From the NCBI RefSeq assembly GCF_000719095.1, contig NZ_JOEH01000009.1, positions 62,001 to 126,000 of the forward strand: a stretch of DNA of 64,000 bases. The letters run 5' to 3'. Shown one piece after another: positions 16,138 to 25,698 of this stretch. Source of the stretch: Streptacidiphilus jeojiense (GTDB lineage: Bacteria; Actinomycetota; Actinomycetes; Streptomycetales; Streptomycetaceae). Under the pieces are notes generated by a model, which was not told the DNA's origin, made no database searches, and worked only from the letters and a program-made list of their open reading frames with translations. The position numbers were made by a program, and so were the translations under genes. Each line of letters opens with the position of its first letter. Positions within the stretch are counted from its first letter, which is position 1.

Positions 16138-16601
16138 CGGGTCTCCTCTGACACGAAGGCTGACGGAGGCAGTTGTCAGCCTGTTCCGGGGTGTCCCACG
16201 GTGTGTGGACCAGACGTGGACTATGCGTTCCCCCGGGCCGGTATCGGGGGCACGTTTGCACAGGTCAGCGCGTCATCGCTATAGGGTTTTCCGGTGGTCT
16301 TGAAAACTGTCGTCACGGACGGTGATCTGGTGGCGCAGCAGCACAGTCGATCATCATGCCGTGCTCCTCGACAACGGTCGCCGGCCGAGTGACCTGCACG
16401 GATGGGGATCCCGGCAAGGGCAACGCTACCCTGCGCCAGTTTTGTCGGTCTTATATCCAATCAACCGTTGGTGGAAGCTTTGTTGATCTTCCGTGACGTG
16501 TTTCGTATGGGTAGCATTCAGCAGCCACACAGGTGTCACCACACAATTCGTCGGCCGGGGTCGTAGCGTTCGGATCATTCGGGCCGTTGGGGGAGTTACG
16601 T
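16138..16601. other. Intergenic region with second attachment core
   Basis: No supported gene. It contains the second copy of the 23-bp tRNA-Ser core (16296-16318), the CAGGTCAG arm element at 16261-16268 and the short gene-tail remnant near 16340-16372. The right part should carry the promoter of the secreted protein that starts at 16602. Confidence 0.4.
16296..16318 (+). repeat. Attachment core, copy 2 (23 bp)
   Basis: Exact copy of 9871-9893. Neither flank is tRNA sequence, so this copy is an element-side (attP-like) or element-element junction rather than an intact tRNA. Confidence 0.6.
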
Positions 16602-19478
16602 ATGCCGCGCAGCCGCGCACTAATGGCCGTGGTTGCTGCCGCGTTGCTGATCGGCGGTCTGGGTACGGACGCGGCTTCTGCGGATGCCACTTCGTTGCTG
16701 GTCGATGCAGGGAAGGCGTGCAGCGACTCCGGCAGCGTCCCGGGGACGGCCGTGCTGCCGTTCTGCACCATCCAGGCTGCGGTTGACGCCGCCGAGCCCG
16801 GGCAGACGGTGCTGATCGAACCGGACAGCTACTACAGCGGGGGCTTGACCGTCACGCGCTCGGGAGAGGCGGGGAAGCCGATCACGATCACCTCCGCGGG
16901 ACCCGCTGAGGTGGTCCTGCTCAGTTCAGATCCGACAGGGTTGACGCTCACGGGTGTCCACGATGTCGACGTCAGCGGCATCGACCTCCGGCAGGACGGT
17001 GTTCTGGTCCAGGATTCCCAGCGGATCGGTCTGGACCGGCTGCAGATGCACGGTGTGTACCTGCAGCAGAAGCCTTCCAGCCAGGGAGCAGGCGTGTCCA
17101 TCCAGGGGGCCACCACTGCGGATGTGTCGGTGACCCGCACTACCGTCGGGCGCTCGGTTGCGGCCGCGGGCATTGTGATCGGAGCGCAGGTGGCCCGGAC
17201 CACGATCAGCTCCGATGTGATCACCGGGGGCCGCGGGGACGGTGTCGCGGCCGACAGCGCGGCCGACACGGTAATCACTGGCAACACCTTCACAGGCAAC
17301 TGCTTCGACGCGGTGGAGGTCACCGGCGCCGCGGTGCATACCACCGTGGAGAACAACATCATGAGCGGCGACAATGTCGCCAGGACCGGGACCGCAGACG
17401 GGGGATGTCTCAAGGACACTACCTCCGCACGGCCGGAGCTGTCGGTTGCCGCTACTGCGGCGGCAACCGCGATTGCCGACGACAACCTGGTCGACCCGGC
17501 TCCGGGCATTGCCGCCTACTCCTGGTCAGGCACTTCCTACTCCGGCCCGACCGAGTTCGTCGCCACCGGGCAGGGTACCCACGACATCCAGGCCGACCCC
17601 AAGCTCGACGCGGGCGACCTGTCCCCGGCGGAGGGCTCCCCTGCGGTGGACTCGGGTGCCCCGGACGCTGTCGGCCTGACTGCTACCGATGCCTACGGTC
17701 ACCAGCGGGTTCGCGATCCGCTGGCGACCAGTGCCCTGCCGGGCTCTGCCGTGGACCGCGGTGCGGTCGAGCGCCAGGATCCGCTGTCGCTGGGTGCAGT
17801 GACGGTCGATCAGGCGCAGGGGCCCTCCCCCTTCCCGGTGACTGCATCGGTGGCGGTGGCCAATCCATGGCACACCGCCGGGGTGAGCTACACCTTCGAC
17901 TTCGGCGACGGTACCAAGGTGGCCACTGGCTCCCCCTCGGCCAGCCACACCTACACTCGGGCCACCACATACCCCTCCAGCCCCTACCAGGTCAGCGCCA
18001 CCGCCACCGTCCCCCAGGCCCCCGCAGCCGTATCCTCACCGAGCGACGGCTCCGCCCTGGTCACCGTCAATCCACCCGGCCCACTGACGGCCACCCTGCA
18101 ATACGTACGCAGGCCGGCGACGTCGGGCCTCGCCGTCGCCCTCTTCAGCAGCTCCAGCAGCCCGTGGCCGATCACCGGCTACACCTTTGACTTCGGCGAC
18201 GGCACCATCCCGGTCACCAACTCCGACCCCTGGAGCGCGGCCCACACCTACCCCCACCCCGGCACGTACACCGCGATCGTCACCGTCACCGACAAGGGCG
18301 GGCGCACCCAGAAAGCCAACGCGCTCGTCAGCGTCGGCGACGGTCTGGTGCCGTTCGGGCCGGTACGCATCCTGGATACCCGCCACGGAACCGGCGCACC
18401 CCAGCACACCATCGGTGCCGGCGGGGTCCTGCGCTTGAAGGTGGCCGGCCAGAGCGGGCTTCCCGCCTCGGGCGTCGATGCGGTCACGATGAACATCACG
18501 GCTACTGACGCCACCGCGGCCACCTACATCACCGTCTATCCGGACGGGTCGCCGCGCCCCGTCGCATCGACGCTGAACCTGGGGGCCGGGCAGACCGTGC
18601 CGAACCAGGTCACCGTCAAGGTCGGCACAGACGGCTACGTCGACCTGGCCAACTACAACGGCACCGTCGACCTGATCGCGGACGTCCAGGGCTACTACAC
18701 CACCAAGGCCCTGCCCCAAAGCGGTGGCTTCGTCAACGAATGGGGTCCCGCACGGCTACTGGACACCCGTACCGGTACCGGCTGGCCCTTCTCCGGCGCA
18801 CCGGTCGGCAAGATCGGTCCCGGAAAGGTGCTGACCTTCAAACCGGACTGCTGCCCAGGCACGGACAGTGACAAGGCAGTCCTGCTCAACCTCACGGAGA
18901 CCAACGCGACCGCCGACAGCTACGTGACCGCCTACGCGGGCGGCAGCGCCCGCCCCAAGAGTTCGGTGCTGAACTTCCGGGCCGGGCAGACCACCTCGAA
19001 CCAGGTTCTGGTCCCGATTGCCGCTGACGGAACCGTCTCGCTCTACAACAACGCCGGGTCCGTGGACCTGATCGCTGACTCCTACGCAATAGTCGACGGT
19101 GTGGGAGCAGCCTTCTTCCCCACAGATCCCACCCGAGTCGTGGACACCCGCAACGGGACCGGCGTGCCCAAGGCGAAGATCAAGGCCCGCGGTTCGATCA
19201 GCTCGCTGGTGGTCGGCTCCCACGCCATACCGCAGGACACTGCGATGCTGATGGTGAACCTCACGGCGACCAACACCACGGCCGCCACCTGGCTGGCTGT
19301 GCAGATACCCGGCTACAACCCTGGGACATCCTCGTTGAACCTCGGCGCTGGGGACACACGAGCGAACTCGGCAGAGATCCGCACCAACGGGGCCGGATCC
19401 AACCACTCCACCATGATTACCAACTCTGCAGGCAGTACCGACGCGATCCTCGACGTCGAGGGCTACTACCTGTACTGA
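16602..19478 (+). CDS. Secreted beta-helix/PKD protein with three C-terminal LDTR-type repeats
   Basis: 958 residues from ATG 16602, preceded by GGGGGAG with normal spacing. Signal peptide 'MPRSRALMAVVAAALLIGGL' with cleavage near ASADA. A parallel beta-helix (about 30-350: 'CTIQAAVDAAEPGQTVLIEP', 'VITGNTFTGNCFDAVEVTG') is followed by two PKD-like domains ('YTFDFGDGTKVATG', 'YTFDFGDGTIPVTN') and three repeats with 'ILDTRHGTG', 'LLDTRTGTG' and 'VVDTRNGTG', each ending in a 'VDLIAD..GYY'-type strand. It is a paralogue of the protein at 10737-13514 with the same domain order. Likely extracellular and surface- or polymer-associated. No catalytic residues could be assigned. Confidence 0.87.
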   Translation: MPRSRALMAVVAAALLIGGLGTDAASADATSLLVDAGKACSDSGSVPGTAVLPFCTIQAAVDAAEPGQTVLIEPDSYYSGGLTVTRSGEAGKPITITSAGPAEVVLLSSDPTGLTLTGVHDVDVSGIDLRQDGVLVQDSQRIGLDRLQMHGVYLQQKPSSQGAGVSIQGATTADVSVTRTTVGRSVAAAGIVIGAQVARTTISSDVITGGRGDGVAADSAADTVITGNTFTGNCFDAVEVTGAAVHTTVENNIMSGDNVARTGTADGGCLKDTTSARPELSVAATAAATAIADDNLVDPAPGIAAYSWSGTSYSGPTEFVATGQGTHDIQADPKLDAGDLSPAEGSPAVDSGAPDAVGLTATDAYGHQRVRDPLATSALPGSAVDRGAVERQDPLSLGAVTVDQAQGPSPFPVTASVAVANPWHTAGVSYTFDFGDGTKVATGSPSASHTYTRATTYPSSPYQVSATATVPQAPAAVSSPSDGSALVTVNPPGPLTATLQYVRRPATSGLAVALFSSSSSPWPITGYTFDFGDGTIPVTNSDPWSAAHTYPHPGTYTAIVTVTDKGGRTQKANALVSVGDGLVPFGPVRILDTRHGTGAPQHTIGAGGVLRLKVAGQSGLPASGVDAVTMNITATDATAATYITVYPDGSPRPVASTLNLGAGQTVPNQVTVKVGTDGYVDLANYNGTVDLIADVQGYYTTKALPQSGGFVNEWGPARLLDTRTGTGWPFSGAPVGKIGPGKVLTFKPDCCPGTDSDKAVLLNLTETNATADSYVTAYAGGSARPKSSVLNFRAGQTTSNQVLVPIAADGTVSLYNNAGSVDLIADSYAIVDGVGAAFFPTDPTRVVDTRNGTGVPKAKIKARGSISSLVVGSHAIPQDTAMLMVNLTATNTTAATWLAVQIPGYNPGTSSLNLGAGDTRANSAEIRTNGAGSNHSTMITNSAGSTDAILDVEGYYLY

Positions 19479-19620
19479 CCTTGCTCCGTGTCGGGTCGCG
19501 CGATGAGCCGTGGTCGGGGTACCACTGCGCGGGGGCATTGGGCGAACCCGTACCCCTGTGGAGCAGGGGGTATTGGTGGGCGGTACTCTCCGCGGAACAT
19601 CAGGGCGGGCGGGGGGAAGA

Positions 19621-21159
19621 GTGGCAGGCATGTCCAGCGGGCCGAGGACTTCTAGCAGGGCGGTACGGGCGGCCGGGCTGTTGGTCGGGTTCTATGCGAT
19701 GGGGTTCGGGCTGCTGGCGCTGTTGCTGGCGATCGACTACCTGGTGCTGGACGCCGGCGACCCCAGCCCCCGGCTCGTCTTCTACGCCCTCGGCTTCAGC
19801 GCGCTGGCGGGTGTGCCCATCCTCCGCGGCATCTTCTTCACCCGTGGCAACCGGATGCGCAAGCCCCCCGGTGTCCGGGTCACCAGGTTCGAGCAGCCGG
19901 TGCTGTGGCAGCGGGTCGAGGTGCTCGCGCAGGCCATGGGGACCAGGCCGCCCAAGGAGATCTGGATAACCGCCGATGTCAACGCGGCCGTGCACGAGGA
20001 GTCCTGGCTGTTGGGGCTGATACCCGGCAAGCGCCGGATGCTGCTCGGCGCACCACTGCTGATCGGGCTCACCCCCGCCCAGTTCGACGCCGTCGTCGGG
20101 CACGAACTCGGCCACTACTCCAACCAGGACACCCGGCTCGCCGGGCTGGTCCAGCGCGGCCGGGACTCGATGACCAACACGCTGCGGGCGTTCCACGGCG
20201 GCAACAACCTGAGCGCCGCGCTGTTCGCCCTCTACAAGAGCTACGCCGAGCGCTACCTGCGCACCACCCAGGCCATCAGCCGGGAGCAGGAGCGGGCCGC
20301 CGACCTGGCGGCGGTGCGGATCGCCGGACGTGACAACGCCGCCTCCGCGCTCCGTCAGATCCCGGCCCTGGACGCCGGGTTCGACTTCTACCTGGGCCAC
20401 TACGCCGCCTCCGCGAGCGAGCTCGGACTGCTGCCGCACACCGACGAGTTCATCGGCGGCTTCCGGCACCTGCTCGCCGACCCGGAGCGGATCGAGGAAC
20501 TCGACGCGATCCGGCGCGACCTGCCGAAGCGCGCGGCCAGTCCGTACGACTCGCACCCGCCGATGGACGAGCGGGTCGCCGCCATCGAGGCGCTGCCGGA
20601 GGACGGCCGGGGCCGGGACAGCGGCAGCGCGACGGAGTTCCTGCACCTGCCCGCGCCGCTGTTCGGGGCGGTCGCCCGCTCGGCCTGGAAGCCGGAGAAC
20701 AACGGCAAGCAGCAGGTGGACTGGGCGACACTGCTGCACACCGCCGGCCGGGCCCGGGCCCTGGAGCAGGCCGGGCCGCTGCTCTCGGCAGCCGCTGTGG
20801 TCAGCGGCGGCAGTCCCACGCTGATGCAGGTACTGGAGGTGGTGGACCGGGGCGGGCTGGCCTCGCTCTGCGACCGACTGCCGGAACCGAAAATCGCCAA
20901 GGGCACCACCGGCCGCCTGCGGGACGAGCACCTGCGTACCGACCTCGGCAAGCGGCTGCGGTCGCTGGTGGAGGTCACCGTCGCCGATGCCGGGCGTGGC
21001 GGCTGGCCGCTGTCCTGGAGCCACAGCCACCGCTTCGAGCTCCGCACCGAACTGCTGCCGGAGGGATTCGCCGACCGCCTGCAGCCGGCCGTCGAGGCGG
21101 TCGTCGCGGGTCGGCCGTCGACCAGTCAACTACGGCTACTCGTACAGCAGTTGTCATAG
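19621..21159 (+). CDS. M48-family membrane metalloprotease
   Basis: 512 residues from GTG 19621 after GGGGGGAAG. Two N-terminal hydrophobic segments (about 15-42 and 52-70) place it in the membrane. The zinc site is complete: H161-E-L-G-H165 ('VVGHELGHYSNQDTRL') and Glu224 in the downstream 'QERAADLAA' motif typical of HtpX/Ste24-like M48 enzymes, with 'SHPPMDERVAAIEAL' after it. The C-terminal ~150 residues are not part of the usual protease core. Expected to cleave damaged or signalling membrane proteins with its active site in the cytoplasm. Followed by a hypothetical gene 42 bp downstream, probably an operon. Confidence 0.85.
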   Translation: MAGMSSGPRTSSRAVRAAGLLVGFYAMGFGLLALLLAIDYLVLDAGDPSPRLVFYALGFSALAGVPILRGIFFTRGNRMRKPPGVRVTRFEQPVLWQRVEVLAQAMGTRPPKEIWITADVNAAVHEESWLLGLIPGKRRMLLGAPLLIGLTPAQFDAVVGHELGHYSNQDTRLAGLVQRGRDSMTNTLRAFHGGNNLSAALFALYKSYAERYLRTTQAISREQERAADLAAVRIAGRDNAASALRQIPALDAGFDFYLGHYAASASELGLLPHTDEFIGGFRHLLADPERIEELDAIRRDLPKRAASPYDSHPPMDERVAAIEALPEDGRGRDSGSATEFLHLPAPLFGAVARSAWKPENNGKQQVDWATLLHTAGRARALEQAGPLLSAAAVVSGGSPTLMQVLEVVDRGGLASLCDRLPEPKIAKGTTGRLRDEHLRTDLGKRLRSLVEVTVADAGRGGWPLSWSHSHRFELRTELLPEGFADRLQPAVEAVVAGRPSTSQLRLLVQQLS

Positions 21160-21201
21160 CAGTGGAAAACGCAGTCGCAGCAGGGGAGAGGGAGCACCGT
21201 C

Positions 21202-22365
21202 ATGCCACGATTCCTGGACCGGATCACCGGTCAGGGCCGCCCGCCGAAGGCCGCCGCCGGTCCGACCAAGGACGCCGGTAGCAGCCGCACCATCCAGCCG
21301 GCCGAGTACGGGCTGCCGCTGCGGGCGGAACTGCGCACCGACTGGCCGGTGGACCATCCGGCCCTGGACGCCGCCGTCCTCGCCGTGAAGGCAGGGGACT
21401 GGCAGCCGGTCGGTGCGCTGATGTGGGAGACCGGGCGGGACTGGGAACGCCGCTACCTCTACACCTCGATCCTCGGCAGTCTCGCGGCGGAGGACGACCG
21501 CTGGCTGCAGGCATGGCGGCAGGCCCACCCGGAGGACGGGGCGGCGGCAGCCATCGAGGCGTCGTCACTGGTCCAACTGGCCTGGAAGATCCGCACCGGT
21601 GATGTGTCGAGCAAGGTCGGCCGGGAGCAGTGGGAGGGCTTCTTCCGGGTGCTGCGCCAGGCCCCGGAGCGTTGCCGGGAGGCTGCCGCCCTGAGCCCGG
21701 AGGACCCCACGCCGTGGGTCGTGCTGCTGGGCGCGGCCAAGGGCCTGCAGTGGGAGAACGACGAGTTCCGGACGCTCTGGGCGGAGGTGCTCGCGCGCGA
21801 CCCGCACCATGTGCTGGCGCACATCTCGGCGCAGAGCTACTGGCTGCCGCGCTGGCACGGCTCGACCGACCTGGTCCTGGAGTTCACCGAGCAGACCATC
21901 GCCGCGGCACCGGACGGCTCGCTGCTGAGCCTGCTGCGGCTGGACCTGCTCAACCGTGAACTGCGGCCCGAGAACGCCGAGCTGCGCCCCGCGTTCTGGC
22001 GTGGCGAACAGGTCCGGTGGGCGATCGACGAGGCACTGATCGACCTGGCGGCGGCCGATCCGGCGCACCTCCGGGTCAATACGATGCGCGCCTGGCTCGC
22101 GATCTTCCTGGTCCGGAACGAGCGCTGGGCCGAGGCCGTGGAGCAGTTCCGGGCCATCGGCAGGATGGTCGCCTTCGAGCCCTGGACCTACTCGAAGGAC
22201 GGCACCTCGCTCTTCACCCAGCAGCGCGCGAGCGCCGTCCTGGGCTGGGAGGCGGCCGGCCGCCCGGCCGTACCGCCGCTGCCCCAGCACCGTCCGGCGC
22301 CGGCCGGCTCGTACTTCGATCTGAGCACGCCCAACCCGGACGCGGACCCGGTCACCGGAAAGTAG
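21202..22365 (+). CDS. Hypothetical helical-repeat protein
   Basis: 387 residues from ATG 21202 with purine-rich GGGGAGAGGGAG upstream. The protein is alpha-helical with TPR-like pairs ('LLGAAKGLQWENDEFRTLWA', 'VLARDPHHVLAHISAQSYWL', 'WLAIFLVRNERWAEAVEQFR'), no signal peptide and no membrane segment. I recognise no named family with confidence. Operon position after the M48 protease suggests a soluble partner or substrate adaptor. Confidence 0.65.
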   Translation: MPRFLDRITGQGRPPKAAAGPTKDAGSSRTIQPAEYGLPLRAELRTDWPVDHPALDAAVLAVKAGDWQPVGALMWETGRDWERRYLYTSILGSLAAEDDRWLQAWRQAHPEDGAAAAIEASSLVQLAWKIRTGDVSSKVGREQWEGFFRVLRQAPERCREAAALSPEDPTPWVVLLGAAKGLQWENDEFRTLWAEVLARDPHHVLAHISAQSYWLPRWHGSTDLVLEFTEQTIAAAPDGSLLSLLRLDLLNRELRPENAELRPAFWRGEQVRWAIDEALIDLAAADPAHLRVNTMRAWLAIFLVRNERWAEAVEQFRAIGRMVAFEPWTYSKDGTSLFTQQRASAVLGWEAAGRPAVPPLPQHRPAPAGSYFDLSTPNPDADPVTGK

Positions 22366-22390
22366 TGCCGGAGGGGTGTGCAGGTCCCCC

Positions 22391-22396
22391 TATGAT
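22391..22396 (+). promoter_or_regulatory. -10 box of a probable leaderless promoter
   Basis: TATGAT lies 6 nt before GTG 22403, so transcription would start at the start codon. No Shine-Dalgarno directly precedes the GTG. No convincing -35 is visible. Confidence 0.4.
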
Positions 22397-22402
22397 CTGC
22401 GG

Positions 22403-23173
22403 GTGTCCGACTCCCTGGTTCTCGCTGTCGCCCAGCCTCCGTGCGTGTCGTACGGGATCGCGGTCAACGCGGTGGCCCATGCGGATGCCGTGCGGGCCGC
22501 TGGTGCGCGGGTGGTGGTGTTTCCCGAGTTGTCGTTGACGGGCTATGAGTTCGATGCCCCGGCCGTGGCTGTTGATGATCCGCGGCTCGGGCCGATCGTC
22601 GACGCCTGCGCGCAGAGCGGGACCCTCGCGCTGGTGGGTGCGCCGGTCGACGATCCGGACGGACGTTCGTACATCGCTGTGCTGGCGATCGACGGTGCGG
22701 GTGCCACGGTGGTGTACCGGAAGGTCCATGTGCACTCCAGCGAGGCCGGTCGGTTCAGTCCCGGACCGGACGTGCCGGCCGTGGTCGAGGTCGACGGCTG
22801 GCGCCTCGGGTTGGCCGTCTGCCGGGACACCGGCATCCCCGGCCATGCGGCGGCCCTGGCTGCTGAGGGGATGGACGTGTACGCGGCGGGGATCCTCGAC
22901 CACCGGCGGGATGCCGCGGTCCCGCCGGAGCGTGCCCGGCGTATCGCCGGGGAGCACGGGGTGTGGGTCGCGTTCGCCGGTTTCGCCGGATCCACCGGCG
23001 AGGGTTTCGACGAGGCGCTCGGTCGTTCCGGGATCTGGGCGCCCGACGGGCGGGTGCTGGCGCAGGCCGGTCCCGAGGTCGGCGGCATCGCCAGGGCTGC
23101 GCTGAACCGCGGCGGCGCCGTCCGCACGGCCGAAGGGCCCGCGTCCGGGGGAGCGGACGCGGGCCCCGCGTAG
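22403..23173 (+). CDS. Carbon-nitrogen hydrolase (nitrilase superfamily)
   Basis: 256 residues from GTG 22403. The nitrilase triad is present: Glu42 ('FPELSLTGYE'), Lys107 ('VVYRKVHVHS') and Cys140 ('LAVCRDTGIP'). The enzyme should hydrolyse an amide or nitrile through a Cys thioester intermediate in the cytoplasm; the sequence does not reveal the substrate. The last ~14 codons ('AEGPASGGADAGPA') coincide with a strong hairpin (23135-23166), so the tail is probably a consequence of the terminator rather than part of the fold. Alone in its orientation; convergent with the secreted-protein gene at 23178. Confidence 0.85.
   Translation: MSDSLVLAVAQPPCVSYGIAVNAVAHADAVRAAGARVVVFPELSLTGYEFDAPAVAVDDPRLGPIVDACAQSGTLALVGAPVDDPDGRSYIAVLAIDGAGATVVYRKVHVHSSEAGRFSPGPDVPAVVEVDGWRLGLAVCRDTGIPGHAAALAAEGMDVYAAGILDHRRDAAVPPERARRIAGEHGVWVAFAGFAGSTGEGFDEALGRSGIWAPDGRVLAQAGPEVGGIARAALNRGGAVRTAEGPASGGADAGPA
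23135..23166. terminator. Bidirectional terminator inside the nitrilase gene's 3' end
   Basis: GGGCCCGCGTCCG (23135-23147) and CGGACGCGGGCCC (23154-23166) are exact reverse complements with a 6-nt loop. The hairpin is translated as the last codons of the plus-strand gene and lies 11 bp beyond the stop of the minus-strand gene. Confidence 0.65.
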
Positions 23174-23177
23174 TGGG

Positions 23178-23726
23178 CTACTTGTACTGGTAGCCCCACA
23201 GGTAGGTGGAGTTGTCGCTGCTCTTGTACGGGGCGACGAAGGTCTTGGTCCAGTTCACCGTCGTCTTCGAGCAGGTGTGGTTGACGGTGTACTTCTTCGT
23301 GGTGAACTGCTCGGCCTTGTGGTACATCATCGTCCGGCCCTGGGTCTTGCCCCTGGGGAGCGACGAGATCGTCCCGCTGACGCCCCAGGACGAGGTGTGC
23401 GACCAGGTCTTGCCGATGGCGAGGGAGAACTGGGTGCTCGCCTTCGCGAAGATCACTCCGGCCTCGGTCCCGACCGTGGCGGTGCCGGTCGCGCTCCAGG
23501 TCCCGGTCTTGCTGGTGGTGTACGAGAAGGTGAAGCCCTTCCTGCCCCACGGGCTGTAGATGTTGGTGGGCCGCCAGACCATCTTGGCCTTGGAGAAGGA
23601 GTAGTGGACGCCCGCGTCCACGCAGCCCATCGGGTGGACGGTGGCGGCCTGGCTGGGGGCCGCGACGGCGACCAGTCCGGAGGCCGCTATAGCGGTGACG
23701 AGGGCGGCGCTGGCGATTCTGCGCAT
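23178..23726 (-). CDS. Secreted protein of unknown function
   Basis: 182 residues. Signal peptide 'MRRIASAALVTAIAASGLVA' with cleavage after SQA. The mature protein is rich in Thr, Ser, Lys and aromatic residues and appears all-beta ('GKTWSHTSSWGVSGTISSLP'), with two Cys that could form a disulfide. GGAGCTCC precedes the ATG. No family recognised. It forms a pair of same-strand secreted proteins with the gene at 23863-24444. Confidence 0.65.
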   Translation of the reverse strand: MRRIASAALVTAIAASGLVAVAAPSQAATVHPMGCVDAGVHYSFSKAKMVWRPTNIYSPWGRKGFTFSYTTSKTGTWSATGTATVGTEAGVIFAKASTQFSLAIGKTWSHTSSWGVSGTISSLPRGKTQGRTMMYHKAEQFTTKKYTVNHTCSKTTVNWTKTFVAPYKSSDNSTYLWGYQYK

Positions 23727-23862
23727 GGCTGGTGGAGCTCCTTGCTCGATGAGGGTGTTGTGCGCGATGAGCGCGATGAGGGTGACGTGCGAGGTGCATG
23801 AGGGCGCGACGCGCGCGAGGGTGCGACGTGCGTGAAAGGTGCGATGAGAGTCGGGCCGACGG

Positions 23863-24444
23863 TCAGCAGTACCTGCTGCGGGCCTTCGCGGCCAGGCCGC
23901 CCGGTGGCACGGTTATGGCCCCGCACAGGACCACGCCGGTGCTCAGCGGGGTTGTCCAACTGGTGGTGCTGCCGGACTTGGTGGTGACGGCCGTGCCGTG
24001 GGCGTTGCAGGTCCTGGCGACATAGCTGCCGTGGACCCTGCGGGTACCCGCGTACAGCACGTAGCTGCCGCTCCTGGTCGGACTCCAGGTGACGACGGCC
24101 TTCCTGGGCGTCTGTGCCCCGGAAGGGGCGAGGGCCAGGCCGGTCTTCCGGGCGAGGCTGCCGATGACCGTCGCGGGGGCTCCCCCACCCGTGACGGACG
24201 CCTTGACGAAGGCGATCTGTGGCACCGTCACCAGGACCCTGGTGCTGCCGGTGCCGGGGCGGACCACCCGCTTCGCGTGGGTGACCACCCAGGGTTCGGT
24301 CACGTTCTTCCAGGTGACCGAGGTACTGCCGGCCGTGCAGACGACGGCCTTGGTGCTGCTTGCCGCGGTGGCTGCCGGAGCAGCCACCAGTAATGCTGCG
24401 GCCACGCTGCCGGCCAGGCCGGCGGCGATGCTTCGCCTGTTCAT
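23863..24444 (-). CDS. Secreted protein of unknown function
   Basis: 193 residues. Signal peptide 'MNRRSIAAGLAGSVAAALLV' ending near ATAA. The mature part is basic, Val/Thr/Ser-rich and probably beta-sandwich ('RKAVVTWSPTRSGSYVLYAG'), with four Cys. No known domain recognised. It lies upstream of the other secreted-protein gene on the same strand with a 136-bp gap containing GCGCGATGAG-type short repeats, so separate promoters are possible. Confidence 0.6.
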   Translation of the reverse strand: MNRRSIAAGLAGSVAAALLVAAPAATAASSTKAVVCTAGSTSVTWKNVTEPWVVTHAKRVVRPGTGSTRVLVTVPQIAFVKASVTGGGAPATVIGSLARKTGLALAPSGAQTPRKAVVTWSPTRSGSYVLYAGTRRVHGSYVARTCNAHGTAVTTKSGSTTSWTTPLSTGVVLCGAITVPPGGLAAKARSRYC

Positions 24445-24839
24445 TCACTTGTCCCCGTGACAGCCCGGACAGGACTCCCGTCCAGGCGATTCGCCGATCC
24501 CCGTTGACCGGCGATGAGAGGAGTCAATCCTGAACTCACCTGATTCTCAAGGGAATTGAGGTGAAGTTGAGGAAGTATCATATTTGCGGGGCGGCTGCGC
24601 TGCAGGGTGCTCCAGTGCATCGTCGACTACCCATCCAGGCCTGGCCTGGCCCGGTCCCCTGTGCTCATGTTTCGGGTGTCGGCGCGGCGAGCTCGGCCAG
24701 GCGCTCCGGCGCCCGGCTGAAGTCCCAGGTCAATGACAGGATTCTTACCGGCTTCCTGCCAGCTTTCCCACCTAGAACGAGGCTCGCGGGTCCGTGGAAC
24801 ACCCGGACCCTCCTCAGCCCTGTTCTGTTACGGAGCACC
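24445..24839. other. Divergent intergenic region
   Basis: 395 bp between divergent secreted-protein genes. No supported gene. It should contain both promoters. A longer upstream reading of the plus-strand frame exists but the signal peptide and ribosome-binding site fix the start at 24840. Confidence 0.35.
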
Positions 24840-25631
24840 ATGCGCAAGCGCATCGCCGGAATCCTGCTGTCCGGCACCACCGCCCTCGCGGCCCTCGCCG
24901 CACCCGGGGCGGCCTACGCGGACACCGCCTCCGCTCCCGTCATCGACTCCGTCAAGGCCACCTCCGTGGTCCTCGGGATCACCAACACCAGGACCGTCAC
25001 CTACACGGTCACCGTCTCGGACGACTCGGGGATCAAGAGCCTCAAGCTGATGGGCCTGCCGGCGGTGGAGGAGCAGGAGGGGCTCGCCTACTCCAAGTCC
25101 TACCTGAAGTCCTACGGCGGCAGCGCGACCTGCACCGCCAGCTCGGCCACCACCTCGGTGTGCACCTACGCCGAGACCTACTCGGCGTACAACTACAAGG
25201 CCGACCAGTACGTGTACAACGGCCTCGCCGGCAACTGGGACGCTGAGCTGCTGGTCACCGCCGCAGACGGGGGTACCACCTGGGACACCACCGGGACGGT
25301 GTTCACCGTCAAGCGCAACGCCGAGATCACCCTGGCGAAGAGCACCGCCACCCCGAAGAAGAGCAGCTACTTCACGCTGTCCGGCAAGCTCACCCGGGCC
25401 GACCTGGACAACTCCGCCTACAAGGCCTACAGCGGTCGCACGCTGACCCTGCAGTTCGAGGCCAAGGGCGGCACCACCTGGTCCGCCGCCGGCACGGCGA
25501 CCACCTCCAGCACCGGGGCGTACTCCTACAAGGTCAAGGCCTCGTCCTCCGGTTCCTACCGGGTGGTGTGGGCCGGCAACGGCGTGACCGGCGCGGTGAC
25601 CAGCGCGGCTGCGGCGATCACGGTCAAGTAG
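24840..25631 (+). CDS. Secreted Ig-like/beta-sandwich protein
   Basis: 263 residues from ATG 24840 after GGAG. Signal peptide 'MRKRIAGILLSGTTALAALA' with cleavage at AYA-DT. The mature part looks like two beta-sandwich domains: the first ('VTYTVTVSDDSGIKSLKL') resembles cell-surface Ig-like/PKD folds, the second ('SGKLTRADLDNSAYKAYSGR', 'SYKVKASSSGSYRVVWAGNG') resembles the common actinobacterial 'YRVVW.G' secreted repeat. No enzymatic motif. A terminator follows at 25671. Confidence 0.7.
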   Translation: MRKRIAGILLSGTTALAALAAPGAAYADTASAPVIDSVKATSVVLGITNTRTVTYTVTVSDDSGIKSLKLMGLPAVEEQEGLAYSKSYLKSYGGSATCTASSATTSVCTYAETYSAYNYKADQYVYNGLAGNWDAELLVTAADGGTTWDTTGTVFTVKRNAEITLAKSTATPKKSSYFTLSGKLTRADLDNSAYKAYSGRTLTLQFEAKGGTTWSAAGTATTSSTGAYSYKVKASSSGSYRVVWAGNGVTGAVTSAAAAITVK

Positions 25632-25670
25632 CCCGGTCGCACGGTCCGAGCCCGGAAGCGGGTGCCGGGT

Positions 25671-25698
25671 GCCGGGTGCCTCGACGGAGGCACCCGGC
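25671..25698 (+). terminator. Intrinsic terminator-like hairpin
   Basis: GCCGGGTGCCTC (25671-25682) and GAGGCACCCGGC (25687-25698) form a perfect 12-bp stem with a GACG loop, 40 bp after the stop at 25631. Confidence 0.65.

Noticed and set aside
23760..23860. GCGCGATGAG-type short repeats
   Set aside because: Only two or three imperfect copies in GC-rich intergenic DNA; no structure or conservation argument supports a function.
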